From Clostridium peptidivorans (GTDB lineage Bacteria; Bacillota; Clostridia; Clostridiales; Clostridiaceae): a DNA stretch of 64,000 nucleotides. The DNA lies in contig NZ_OAOD01000017.1 of assembly GCF_900205925.1 (NCBI RefSeq), forward strand, positions 1 through 64,000, given 5' to 3'. The notes beneath the pieces are model-generated. The model ran no database searches. It saw nothing but the letters and a program-made list of their open reading frames with translations, and was not told the origin of the DNA. This document shows, one piece after another, positions 53,268-61,594 of this stretch; within the stretch, counting starts at the first letter, position 1; every line of letters starts with the position of its first letter. A program made the position numbers and the translations under genes.

Positions 53268-54083
53268 CTATTCTCTTAACTTATTTTTATATATCAACTT
53301 TCTTAATTTATTAGGAATTATTCTTACACTTGATCTCACTAAAGAATTAATGATAAACTCTCTTTTGCTAACAAACCCGATGTTGTAATATTCCCTTTGC
53401 AGCTTACAATCTATCTGTGCATATCTTATCCCACCTCTGCGTTCGTACATTCCATTATCCACTCTAGCATAAACTAAACTTTCATTAATATTTTTCATAT
53501 TACATTTGTCTAATATCATTCTTACCCATAAATAATAATCTTCATTCCATAAAAATTCTTTATAATTTCCTGCTTTTAGCACACTACTTCTTTTATACAT
53601 AACGGTCATGTGATTAAATGGATTCCTCATCTTGCCAAATTTTTTGATTTCTATATCCCGTAATGGAACTTTCCTAATAGATACTATATTATTTATGCTT
53701 CCTTCAAATTCTTGTATATATGAACCCACAATATCTAAATTAGGATTTTGTTCAAACACTTCTAACTGCTTTTCAAATCTATTTGGTTTGCATATATCGT
53801 CTGTATCCATTCTAGCAATAAGTTCATTTCGACTTTTCTTTACTCCCTCTGCGAGAGCTACTCCTAGTCCTTTATTTTCTTGAAACTCTATTATAGTAAA
53901 AAGTTTATTATATGATTGTAAATATTTGTTTATGACTTCTTCTAATTCTTCTGTAAGTTTTCCGTCCTTAACTAATACAATTTCATCAGGTCTTACTGTT
54001 TGATTTATAACGCTATCTATAGCTTGTTGTAAGTAGCTTGGATTTTCTTTATAATAAACCGACATCAAAACTGAAAATTTCAA
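53268..54083 (-). CDS. Family 2 glycosyltransferase
   Basis: A 271-residue GT-A enzyme: FSVLMSVYYKENPSYLQQAIDSV, DEIVLVKDG, ENKGLGVALAEGVK, ARMDTDDICKPNRFEKQL (D-x-D). Similar to AmsE/EpsE-like transferases. TTG start nine bases after GGTGG. Downstream of the GalE-like gene by 33 bp in the operon. Confidence 0.93.
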   Translation of the reverse strand: MKFSVLMSVYYKENPSYLQQAIDSVINQTVRPDEIVLVKDGKLTEELEEVINKYLQSYNKLFTIIEFQENKGLGVALAEGVKKSRNELIARMDTDDICKPNRFEKQLEVFEQNPNLDIVGSYIQEFEGSINNIVSIRKVPLRDIEIKKFGKMRNPFNHMTVMYKRSSVLKAGNYKEFLWNEDYYLWVRMILDKCNMKNINESLVYARVDNGMYERRGGIRYAQIDCKLQREYYNIGFVSKREFIINSLVRSSVRIIPNKLRKLIYKNKLRE

Positions 54084-54116
54084 ACTTATATACCACCCAT
54101 CAATAATAGTTTAAAT

Positions 54117-55073
54117 TTATATGTTTTTAGCAACCGCTACTTCATCTGCTACACTATTTAAATTCATATAGTACTTAACAGTCTCTTCTAACCCTTCTTG
54201 TAATTCATACTCATTTTTCAGGTTAATAATTTCTTTTGCTCTTGTATTATCTAAGTAACTATGTTCTATATCTCCATCTCTTACTTCTTTATATACTGGC
54301 ACAATTTTCACAACAAAAATTTCTCTCATGATTTCAAAAAGCTTGTTTACGCTTACTTGAGTATTGGTACTTATATTTAAGATTTCATTATCACCTTTAT
54401 CTAGCGCCAGTAAATTTGCTTTAGCTACATCTTTTACATATATAAAATCTCTTGTTTGTTCTCCATCTCCAAAGATTGATGGGACTTCTTTAGCCAAAAA
54501 TTTATCTATAAATATAGAAACTACTCCACCTTCACCCTTTGCCCCTTGTCTTTCTCCATAGACATTTGAGTATCTAAATATAGTATATTTTATTCCATAA
54601 AGTTCACTATAAACCTTTATATAATGCTCTGGAGTATGTTTTGATATTCCATAAAATGATATTGGATTTATTGGATGTTCTTCGTCTACTGGTAAATATT
54701 TAGGATCTCCATAAACCGCTGCAGAAGAAGGATATATTATCTTTCTTGTTTTAACTTCTTTGCAGCACTCTAATACATTTATCGTTCCTCTTATATTTAC
54801 CTTGGCATCGAATGCTGCCTTTTTTAGAGATGTTTGGACATCTATTTGAGCTGCATGATGAATTACAATTTCAGGCTTTTCTAATTCAAACACCAATCTA
54901 AGTGTTTCTTTATTGGTAATATCACATTTATAAAACCTTGCATTTTTATTTAAATTTTCTTCACTTCCTGTAGACAAATTATCTACAATAGAAACTTGAT
55001 GATTTAATTTAACTAATTCATCTACAATATGGGAACCAATAAATCCTGCTCCTCCTGTTACTAATATTCTCAC
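54117..55073 (-). CDS. NAD-dependent sugar epimerase (UDP-glucose 4-epimerase-like)
   Basis: A 318-residue extended short-chain dehydrogenase: GGAGFIGSH (7-15), HHAAQIDVQTSL, SSAAVYGDPKYLPVDE and FYGISKHTPEHYIKVY with catalytic Y and K. It closely resembles GalE-type and UDP-GlcNAc 4-epimerases; the exact substrate is not determined. GTG start after GGAGGG. It would supply galactose-type sugars from the UDP-glucose made by GalU. Confidence 0.93.
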   Translation of the reverse strand: MRILVTGGAGFIGSHIVDELVKLNHQVSIVDNLSTGSEENLNKNARFYKCDITNKETLRLVFELEKPEIVIHHAAQIDVQTSLKKAAFDAKVNIRGTINVLECCKEVKTRKIIYPSSAAVYGDPKYLPVDEEHPINPISFYGISKHTPEHYIKVYSELYGIKYTIFRYSNVYGERQGAKGEGGVVSIFIDKFLAKEVPSIFGDGEQTRDFIYVKDVAKANLLALDKGDNEILNISTNTQVSVNKLFEIMREIFVVKIVPVYKEVRDGDIEHSYLDNTRAKEIINLKNEYELQEGLEETVKYYMNLNSVADEVAVAKNI

Positions 55074-55120
55074 ATTATTCCCTCCTATTTAGTTTCTAAT
55101 AAAAGCTTGTCTATAAAATT

Positions 55121-55798
55121 TTATCTTGCACCATTCCCTGTAAATACTATAAGTGCAGTTTTAAATATTACTTTTATATCCATCAATATATTTTTTTCTT
55201 GTATATATTTTAAATCCCACTTTAGTTTTTCTCTTGGAGAGCTTTCATATCCTCCATTTACTTGTGCAAGTCCTGTTAATCCTGGTTTTACCGCAAGCCT
55301 ATTTATAAATCCAGGTATTTCTTCATTAAATTGATATGTAAATACCGGTCTTTCAGGTCTTGGTCCTACTATGCTCATATCTCCCCTTATTATATTATAA
55401 AGTTGAGGAATTTCATCAATCCTAGTTTTTCTAATAAAGTTGCCCACCTTTGTGACCCTACTATCATTTTTATCTGCCCACTTAGGACCTGAATACTTTT
55501 CTGCATCACTCCTCATGGATCTTATCTTATACAAAGTAAAGGATTGTCCATTTTTGCCTAATCTCTCCTGCTTATATAATGGGGAGCCTTTAGACTCCAT
55601 AACTACTGCAATACAAGTAATTAAAACAATTGGTATTCCTATAACTGATGCTATAAGACACAAAATTATATCCATAGTTCTCTTAATAAAATTATAAATA
55701 GTGCCTTCTTCAACCACATACTCTATTTCTTTTGCATTATACTCTAGACCTATTTGCTCGTCTACATATGAAACATCTTTTAACCTTGCCTCCTGCAT
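55121..55798 (-). CDS. Priming undecaprenyl-phosphate sugar phosphotransferase
   Basis: A 225-residue protein of the bacterial sugar transferase family (PF02397): an N-terminal membrane helix (about 37-62, IICLIASVIGIPIVLITCIAVVM), KEQERLGK-like loop, FTLYKIRSMRSDAEKYSGPKWADKNDSRVTKVGNFIRKTRIDEIPQLYNIIRGDMSIVGPRPERP. It adds the first sugar-phosphate to the lipid carrier. ATG 55798 is close to GGGGGGATTAAGG. It is the first gene after a terminator and promoter-like region, starting the second half of the locus. Confidence 0.95.
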   Translation of the reverse strand: MQEARLKDVSYVDEQIGLEYNAKEIEYVVEEGTIYNFIKRTMDIILCLIASVIGIPIVLITCIAVVMESKGSPLYKQERLGKNGQSFTLYKIRSMRSDAEKYSGPKWADKNDSRVTKVGNFIRKTRIDEIPQLYNIIRGDMSIVGPRPERPVFTYQFNEEIPGFINRLAVKPGLTGLAQVNGGYESSPREKLKWDLKYIQEKNILMDIKVIFKTALIVFTGNGAR

Positions 55799-55870
55799 CC
55801 TTAATCCCCCCATATTATTATACATTCTGATTCGTTATTAAATTATTAATGAATGGTTACTATCATAATT

Positions 55871-55899
55871 ATTATATAACAATTGGATAATGTCTTTAA
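55871..55899 (-). promoter_or_regulatory. Candidate sigma-A promoter for the assembly genes
   Basis: On the minus strand TATAAT (55871-55876) is preceded by TTAAAG (55894-55899) at 17 bp. The -10 is perfect, the -35 weak. It lies about 75 bp upstream of the priming transferase start. Confidence 0.5.
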
Positions 55900-56293
55900 A
55901 ATAGGATTATTTAGACTCCTTGGGAAATATATCGGAAATACTTGATTTAACTTAAAATAACTAGCATATTCTTTACTATACTTCCATGCTTTTCTGAAAA
56001 AAGTATTTATAGTTTTTTTTAATGTCGTTGAAAATGGTATTAAATATTTTGATTTTTTTCCTGGGAATAAACGCTATTTAATCCCATAATCTATGTATTA
56101 TTCTGTTTTTACTGCGCTATTTTGGTATATTATATTTACATTTAATCTCATATTTATCGCAAAAAAGTTGTATCCATTAAAAAATTTGTAGAATATTTGC
56201 GTTATTAAATAATCATTATGTTAAAGAAATATAAAATCTACTACTTATAAAAAAATTACACGACATTTTTCTACAGAATAGGAATATGAATAA

Positions 56294-56333
56294 AAATTCT
56301 GCAAGATTTTTCCAATGGATCCTGCAGAATTTC
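56294..56333 (-). terminator. Terminator after the tyrosine kinase gene
   Basis: Stem AAATTCTGCA / TGCAGAATTT with T-rich 3' end in the minus direction, 11 bp after the kinase stop codon. Confidence 0.78.
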
Positions 56334-56344
56334 CTATATGCCAT

Positions 56345-57046
56345 TTATTTATTTTTATCATTATCCTCTTCTTCTGCATAATAGCTATAATATGCTCCAT
56401 AATATCCCTTATGGCTTGTGTCTACTTTATTTAACACTATCCCAAGCATATTGGCATCTACTTTTTCTAAAAGCTCTTTTGCTTTTATAGCCGCATCTCT
56501 ATCTGCTTGCTGTGATGCTACTACAAGTATACAGCCATCTGCATATCTTGATAAAAGTTGAGCATCCGTTACTGCAACTATAGGAGGAGTATCTATTATT
56601 ATTGAATCATATTTTTCTCTTAAGGATTCTAAAAACTCTTTCATTGTTGCAGAAGCTAATAGTTCTGCAGGGTTTGGAGGCTTTGTTCCTGATGTTATAA
56701 TATCCAAGTTTTCCTGCTCAGTACTTTGAACAGCCTCTTCAAACTTTATTTCCTTTGCTAAAATATCAGATATACCTCGTTCATTGGATAATCCAAATAC
56801 TTTATGAAGTCTTGGTTTTCTTTGATCACAGTCTATAATTATAGTTTTATTTCCTGCTTGAGCCATGACTGCTGCAAGATTTGATGCCGTGGTGGATTTC
56901 CCTTCTCCAGGACCTGAGCTTGTAAGCACTATAACCTTTATATCCTTATCTACAGATGAAAACTTGATATTAGTTCTAAGTGTTCTATAGGATTCAGAAA
57001 TAGGTGACAGTGGTTTTCTTATTGTAATAAGTTCTGAAACTTTCAT
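56345..57046 (-). CDS. CpsD/CapB-type bacterial tyrosine kinase
   Basis: A 233-residue BY-kinase: Walker A SSGPGEGKST (43-52), Walker A' IIIDCDQRKP, Walker B-like SIIIDTPPIVAVTDA, and a C-terminal tyrosine cluster (GYYGAYYSYYAEEE) that is autophosphorylated. It works with the Wzz-like protein at 57890-58633 and is reset by the PHP phosphatase. It controls export and chain length of the glycan. ATG 57046 is eight bases after GGAG. Confidence 0.96.
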   Translation of the reverse strand: MKVSELITIRKPLSPISESYRTLRTNIKFSSVDKDIKVIVLTSSGPGEGKSTTASNLAAVMAQAGNKTIIIDCDQRKPRLHKVFGLSNERGISDILAKEIKFEEAVQSTEQENLDIITSGTKPPNPAELLASATMKEFLESLREKYDSIIIDTPPIVAVTDAQLLSRYADGCILVVASQQADRDAAIKAKELLEKVDANMLGIVLNKVDTSHKGYYGAYYSYYAEEEDNDKNK

Positions 57047-57085
57047 CTTCTTCACTCCATTTAATTTTAAGTCGTACTAGCTTAT

Positions 57086-57874
57086 TTAATTTGCATTAAA
57101 AAGGGATTTACCTTTAAAAAAGCTAAAGATATTCTTTTTTTCTCTTATTAAACTATAATTAACTTCTATAGGTCTATCTTCTAATAGGCACTTATAGTTT
57201 TCCTCTATATACTTTATAATTTTTGGTGAAATTTCATTTATTATATCAATACCATTTATTATGCCTGGGCATCTTTTATTCAAGCTGTGACAGTCTGATC
57301 CTATAAAATTCACTATTCCATTATTTATAAAGGTAACTGCTGTATCACGAACCTTTTTCCCAAATACTCCTTTTAAGCTGCCTGCATTTATTTGAAAAAG
57401 ATATTCCTCTTCTAAGAAGCTATTTATCAAGGAAGGCTTTTCTATAAAATACTTATATCTTTCAGGATGAGCTATAATTGGATTTACTCCTCTAACCCTT
57501 AATTCATATAAAATATCTAAGGCATTTTTAGGTAATTTATCCATAGGAAATTCTATGAGCATATAACTTGTGTCCCCAATACATCCTAAAAGTCCATTCT
57601 TATAATCCTTTAAAGTGTTGTCATCTAAGTAGACTTCTTGACCAGATATTACTTTTATATCTATGCCCTTTTCTTTTATAACAGCATTTAAATCTTTTAC
57701 CTTTTCATTTATAGCACTATATGAATTTTCATAATATCCTCTAGCATAATGAGGGGTTGCAACAATATAATCAAATCCTTCTGCCTCTGCAATACCCACC
57801 ATCTTTAAGGATTCCTCTAAGTTCTTTGCTCCATCATCTATGCCATGTATTATATGACTATGTATATCAAACAT
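57086..57874 (-). CDS. CpsB/YwqE-type PHP-family protein-tyrosine phosphatase
   Basis: A 262-residue metal-dependent phosphatase of the PHP family: FDIHSHIIHGIDDGAKNLEESL (metal ligands H4, H6), VATPHYARGYYEN, GQEVYLD, IAHPERYKYF and IGSDCHSL. It dephosphorylates the tyrosine kinase tail. Lies between the Wzz-like and kinase genes. Confidence 0.95.
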   Translation of the reverse strand: MFDIHSHIIHGIDDGAKNLEESLKMVGIAEAEGFDYIVATPHYARGYYENSYSAINEKVKDLNAVIKEKGIDIKVISGQEVYLDDNTLKDYKNGLLGCIGDTSYMLIEFPMDKLPKNALDILYELRVRGVNPIIAHPERYKYFIEKPSLINSFLEEEYLFQINAGSLKGVFGKKVRDTAVTFINNGIVNFIGSDCHSLNKRCPGIINGIDIINEISPKIIKYIEENYKCLLEDRPIEVNYSLIREKKNIFSFFKGKSLFNAN

Positions 57875-57889
57875 AGAGTATCACCTCTT

Positions 57890-58633
57890 TTAACCTTCTA
57901 CTTGCTTTGATATAACTTTTCCTACTGAAGCAGTTGAATGGTTCTTTTGCATTTCTTCCGCATATTTTGGAATTATTCCTATAACAGGTAGTTCCAAGTA
58001 TCTTTCAACATCCTCTTCTGTCTTTATAGTCTTATCCATGTATTCAAGTAAAAAGGCAAGTCCAGCAGATACCATAAGCCCTAAGAAGAAAGCTATTGCT
58101 ACGTTAAGAGCTTTCTTTGGCTTTATTGGATCTTCTGGAACCTTTGCCCTATCTAATACTTCAATGGTTCCTCCTGTTGGAAAAGATACCTTAGATTGCT
58201 CTACAAAAGCTGAAGTTACTGCATCAATTATTGCTGCTGCTTCCTTAGAATCTTTGTTTTCAGCCTTTATCATAAGTATTTGAGTTCCTTGCTGCGGAGT
58301 AACATTTATCATTTCTTGAATTTGCTTTGATGTATATTTACTTCCTAATTTAACTGCTGCACTTTGAGCAACCCTTTCAGACTTTGCAATTTCTGCATAG
58401 GTCTTTATAAGATTTTGATACATCATAACATCACTGTTTTGAAGACTTCCCTCTGTAACTTGAGGTTTACCCACTATTATACTTGTCCTTGCCTCAAAGG
58501 TAGGTTTTATTATAAAAAAGCTTAGCAATACAGATATTAAGGTACATGCCACTGTTATAACAGCTATTAATTTAAGTCTTTTTCTAAGTATTATAAAGAA
58601 GTCCCGAAGGTCTAAGGTCATTTCCTCTTCCAT
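57890..58633 (-). CDS. Wzz/YveK-type chain-length regulator
   Basis: A 247-residue protein with two membrane segments (about 21-40 and 176-197) bracketing an external coiled-coil domain, opening EMTLDLRDFFIILRKRLKLI and closing with AFLLEYMDKTIKTEEDVERYLELPVIGIIP, the pattern of the Wzz-type modulator that pairs with BY-kinases. It helps set glycan chain length. AGGAGG is 11 nt before the ATG. First gene of the operon in the minus direction. Confidence 0.94.
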   Translation of the reverse strand: MEEEMTLDLRDFFIILRKRLKLIAVITVACTLISVLLSFFIIKPTFEARTSIIVGKPQVTEGSLQNSDVMMYQNLIKTYAEIAKSERVAQSAAVKLGSKYTSKQIQEMINVTPQQGTQILMIKAENKDSKEAAAIIDAVTSAFVEQSKVSFPTGGTIEVLDRAKVPEDPIKPKKALNVAIAFFLGLMVSAGLAFLLEYMDKTIKTEEDVERYLELPVIGIIPKYAEEMQKNHSTASVGKVISKQVEG

Positions 58634-58654
58634 ATGTATTTAATCCTCCTTAAG

Positions 58655-58679
58655 TAAAGCCGGTAGAAACCGGCTTTTG
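58655..58679 (-). terminator. Terminator between CWB2 gene and Wzz-like gene
   Basis: AAAAGCCGGT / ACCGGCTTT hairpin in the minus direction, with only a short T stretch (TTTACTT). It is 44 bp beyond the CWB2 stop codon and 22 bp before the Wzz-like ATG, leaving little space for a separate promoter. Confidence 0.65.
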
Positions 58680-58722
58680 CATATGCTACTTTGTCAAAAT
58701 TAAATTTCCTGAAGCTTAAATT

Positions 58723-60186
58723 TTAGTTTATACTGAGTCTGTAAGATGCTGTATTACCGTTAACATCTGTTAAAGTTATGGATGTTCCAGTAAGCATTTT
58801 GACGCTTGATGCAGATAGTCCATCTCCTTCGGAATCAAATCCTTGTTCTCTTAGATATACTAATAAATCTATATTTTTTCTATCGTTTCCATAGAGTCTC
58901 TTTATAGTCGCTTCATCTATAGGTGTTCCTGCAACCTTTGCATTTTTTATGCTGTTTGAAGTTGATACAACTATTTGCGTAAACTGACCGCTAAAATCTT
59001 TTGGAATACTTACGGTAACCTTGCCATCTTCTATACTGCCATTTATCTTAGTTCCATTATCAGCTTTTAGGTATACAGATTTAACTTCCAGCTTAGTTAC
59101 TTCACCTGGAACTCCACCGCCACCACCTGGAACTTCTGGGTCCACTGGAACTTCAGGATCTATTGGAACTTCAGGTGGTGTAGTATCGTTACCTTGTCCT
59201 TTGTTTGAGTTTATTTCATTTACAACAGTATTTGAAACCACTGCTTCTCCACCAAGTGCAAATAATTTTGCTTCCTTAGTAAGGTCGGATGTTACATAGC
59301 CTTTAACTTCTTTAGGTAATGTCTTATCTGTTAAAATCATAGGTGCATTCATCTTTGCTGCTAATGCTGCTCCTGATAATGCATCTGCAAATTCATTACC
59401 CTTTGGTCCGTTTCCAAGGGCTGCAAATACATTTCCTTTATTTAAATCACTGCTAAATTCTTTTAAAATTGCGATGTTTGTTGCAAATCTATTTTCACCA
59501 TATATTCTATGAGAATTTGCTATGTTATTTTTTAAATTTTCACTTACAACACCAGTTCCACCTATTATGTAAGCCTTGTTTATTGTCTTTCCTTTAAGGT
59601 AATTTGATGTATAAGTAGGTAGCTTATCTTTAGGAGTTAAAAGTATTGGCATTTCCTTAACAGCAGCTATTGGTGCCATTGAAAGTGCATCTGCAAAGCT
59701 TACCGAGGAAGTTAATGCTACTTCTCCCTTAAAATTTAACTTTTCTGCAATTTTAGTGGAGGTTTCGAATCTATCTTTCCCACCAATTCTTTCTAAGGTT
59801 GCACTTTTGAATGTATCCTTTATGTATTTTTCAACCTTTGCAGATACAGAACCTTCTCCTCCTACAATTATTATATTTGAAGGAGCAAGTCTCATAAGTT
59901 CTTCTTCTGCTTCCTTAGTTAAAGTATCCTTTCCAGTTAAAAGTATTGGTGCATTATACTTTTTTGCAAGTGGTACTGAACATAGGGCATCTGGGAAATT
60001 TTCTCCCTGAGCTATTATTACATAATTAGAACTTGTCCAGCCATAGTTTGAAATTGCCTTTGCGGTTGCATATCTGTTATTCCCACTTAATCTTTTAAAG
60101 CTTTCTGCATTTTCTGCAGCTTTTGCTGATACTGGTGTAAGTAGCAGTGCTAGTGCCATTGATAAAGCTATCTTCTTGTTGTTCAT
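58723..60186 (-). CDS. CWB2-repeat surface protein with proline/glycine linker
   Basis: A 487-residue secreted protein. Signal peptide about 1-22 (ends SAKAA). Three CWB2 repeats about 30-325 (e.g. FKRLSGNNRYATAKAIS, NFPDALCSVPLAKKYNAPILLTG, VGGEGSVS). A repetitive linker (about 333-365) of P-x-V-P-x-D-P-E units ends in glycines. A C-terminal domain (about 366-487) is beta-rich, ending TLTDVNGNTASYRLSIN. GGAGGG precedes the ATG. Lies directly upstream of the glycan operon; likely bound to that glycan or a related one. Confidence 0.93.
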   Translation of the reverse strand: MNNKKIALSMALALLLTPVSAKAAENAESFKRLSGNNRYATAKAISNYGWTSSNYVIIAQGENFPDALCSVPLAKKYNAPILLTGKDTLTKEAEEELMRLAPSNIIIVGGEGSVSAKVEKYIKDTFKSATLERIGGKDRFETSTKIAEKLNFKGEVALTSSVSFADALSMAPIAAVKEMPILLTPKDKLPTYTSNYLKGKTINKAYIIGGTGVVSENLKNNIANSHRIYGENRFATNIAILKEFSSDLNKGNVFAALGNGPKGNEFADALSGAALAAKMNAPMILTDKTLPKEVKGYVTSDLTKEAKLFALGGEAVVSNTVVNEINSNKGQGNDTTPPEVPIDPEVPVDPEVPGGGGGVPGEVTKLEVKSVYLKADNGTKINGSIEDGKVTVSIPKDFSGQFTQIVVSTSNSIKNAKVAGTPIDEATIKRLYGNDRKNIDLLVYLREQGFDSEGDGLSASSVKMLTGTSITLTDVNGNTASYRLSIN

Positions 60187-60258
60187 ATTTACCCTCCCAT
60201 AATTTTAATAATAGATAATAACTATTATTTACTATATGTTAATTGTTATTTGATTTAA

Positions 60259-61401
60259 TTACATTCCTAGTAACTGTCTTATTTGACTTACATTACTCAT
60301 ATCTACATTTGAAAATATAGCATTTTTTACTTGAGCCTTTTCCTGTGGACTTAGTTTATTATATAGGCTTCTTGCAGCTGCTGCATCTCCTCCATAATTA
60401 TAGGATGGATTTGAAGCCATTTTACTTGCTGTTGAAACCAATATTCCTATAGCTTGCCTTCCTACTGAAGAGCTTACAGCTCCTTGAGCTGCTGATAATT
60501 GACCGCCTAGTCTTGAAAGTGAAGCTTTAGCTTGTGATTGATTTTTCTTTATTTCTTCCTGCTTCTTATTTACTTCTTCTTTTACCTTTTCTACCTCTTG
60601 CTTTTTGTTTTTATCTTGTATATTCTTCGATATATTATCTATATCCTTTACAATATTCTGCAATATTTCCTGGGAATTAGAGTTTAAGTTTTTGTCTATT
60701 TTGTTTATAATTTCTTGTATCTTGTGATTTTCCTCTGATGTTAATCCTTTTTCTTTTAATGCATTTAATTCGTCCTTTAATTTGTCCAATTCAATTTTAA
60801 CACCTTTTCCACCATCTAACAACAAACCTGGAGAAATTTTGCTAATTTTCATATTCATTATTCCATCTTTTATGTTTATATCTTTTATAGAAAATGGAAT
60901 CACTCTTTTATTTATCAGTATATTTGAATCACTAATAGTGATATTTTCATCTTTAAGCTTAGACTTTAATTTACTTATAACTATTGACTTTGGTACTGGT
61001 AATTTTCCTATTTTGAAACTATCTGGAGAATATATTATGTGCTGTTCATCTTGAGATATGCTTCCATTCGTCCACAAAACCACTTCCATAGATTTATAAG
61101 TTACAGGTACTTTTGCTATCACCTTGTCCCCTTCTAATTCAACTTGAGGAGTTTTTATGACTATACTTCCCTTTTGTTTAGGATTTTTGTAAGCCATTGA
61201 AAGTAATGAATTTATTTCATCTTTCGTTAAACTTATTATATTTTCATTTTTTTCTGCAGTAGTTATTTTATTTATAATACTTTCTGCTGAAGGATTATTT
61301 AAAGTGTATCCTTGTTTATTAAAAGCAAGTGCCACGGAACCTACAATTAATAAAACTATTATTATCAAGGTTAAAAGAAAAGTTTTAAGTGTTTTCTTCA
61401 T
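60259..61401 (-). CDS. Membrane-anchored coiled-coil protein, paralogue of 19410-20582
   Basis: A 380-residue protein with the same parts as its paralogue: one membrane segment (about 5-27), beta-rich external domain (about 32-190, with ISLTKDEINSLLSMAYKN and FKIGKLPVPKSIVISKLKSKL), a Lys/Glu/Gln/Asn coiled coil (about 195-300), and a C-terminal helical segment (NPSYNYGGDAAAARSLYNKLSPQEKAQVKNA). ATG 61401 follows AGGTGG by 8 nt; upstream in-frame codons lack a ribosome site. It lies between two CWB2 genes, suggesting a wall or surface role. Function unknown. Confidence 0.82.
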   Translation of the reverse strand: MKKTLKTFLLTLIIIVLLIVGSVALAFNKQGYTLNNPSAESIINKITTAEKNENIISLTKDEINSLLSMAYKNPKQKGSIVIKTPQVELEGDKVIAKVPVTYKSMEVVLWTNGSISQDEQHIIYSPDSFKIGKLPVPKSIVISKLKSKLKDENITISDSNILINKRVIPFSIKDINIKDGIMNMKISKISPGLLLDGGKGVKIELDKLKDELNALKEKGLTSEENHKIQEIINKIDKNLNSNSQEILQNIVKDIDNISKNIQDKNKKQEVEKVKEEVNKKQEEIKKNQSQAKASLSRLGGQLSAAQGAVSSSVGRQAIGILVSTASKMASNPSYNYGGDAAAARSLYNKLSPQEKAQVKNAIFSNVDMSNVSQIRQLLGM

Positions 61402-61555
61402 TGCTCTATCCACCTTTGGTTGTAATTTTTTAATTAACTTTTCAAACTCATTATTTACATTATACATTATATTTAATACAATTTTTAGTATAATTTGTCG
61501 AATCTCATTAAGGCAATTGTTATTAGTGGAATTAATGATTAAATATAAGCTAAAA

Positions 61556-61590
61556 AATAACTCAGGTGAGGTTATCACCCGAGCTAATTT
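61556..61590 (-). terminator. Terminator of the 730-residue CWB2 gene
   Basis: TTAGCTCGGGTGA / TCACCTGAGTTA stem followed by TTTTTT in the minus direction, a few bases after the stop codon. Confidence 0.85.
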
Positions 61591-61594
61591 TTAA

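Larger units (their letters stand above)
55799..56344. other. Leader and promoter region of the second half of the glycan locus
   Basis: About 545 bp separating the chain-length/kinase genes from the assembly genes. Contains a terminator at the kinase end (56294-56333) and a promoter-like pair near 55871-55899, giving a long space in between (55900-56290) with no gene and several T/A runs. Confidence 0.6.
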
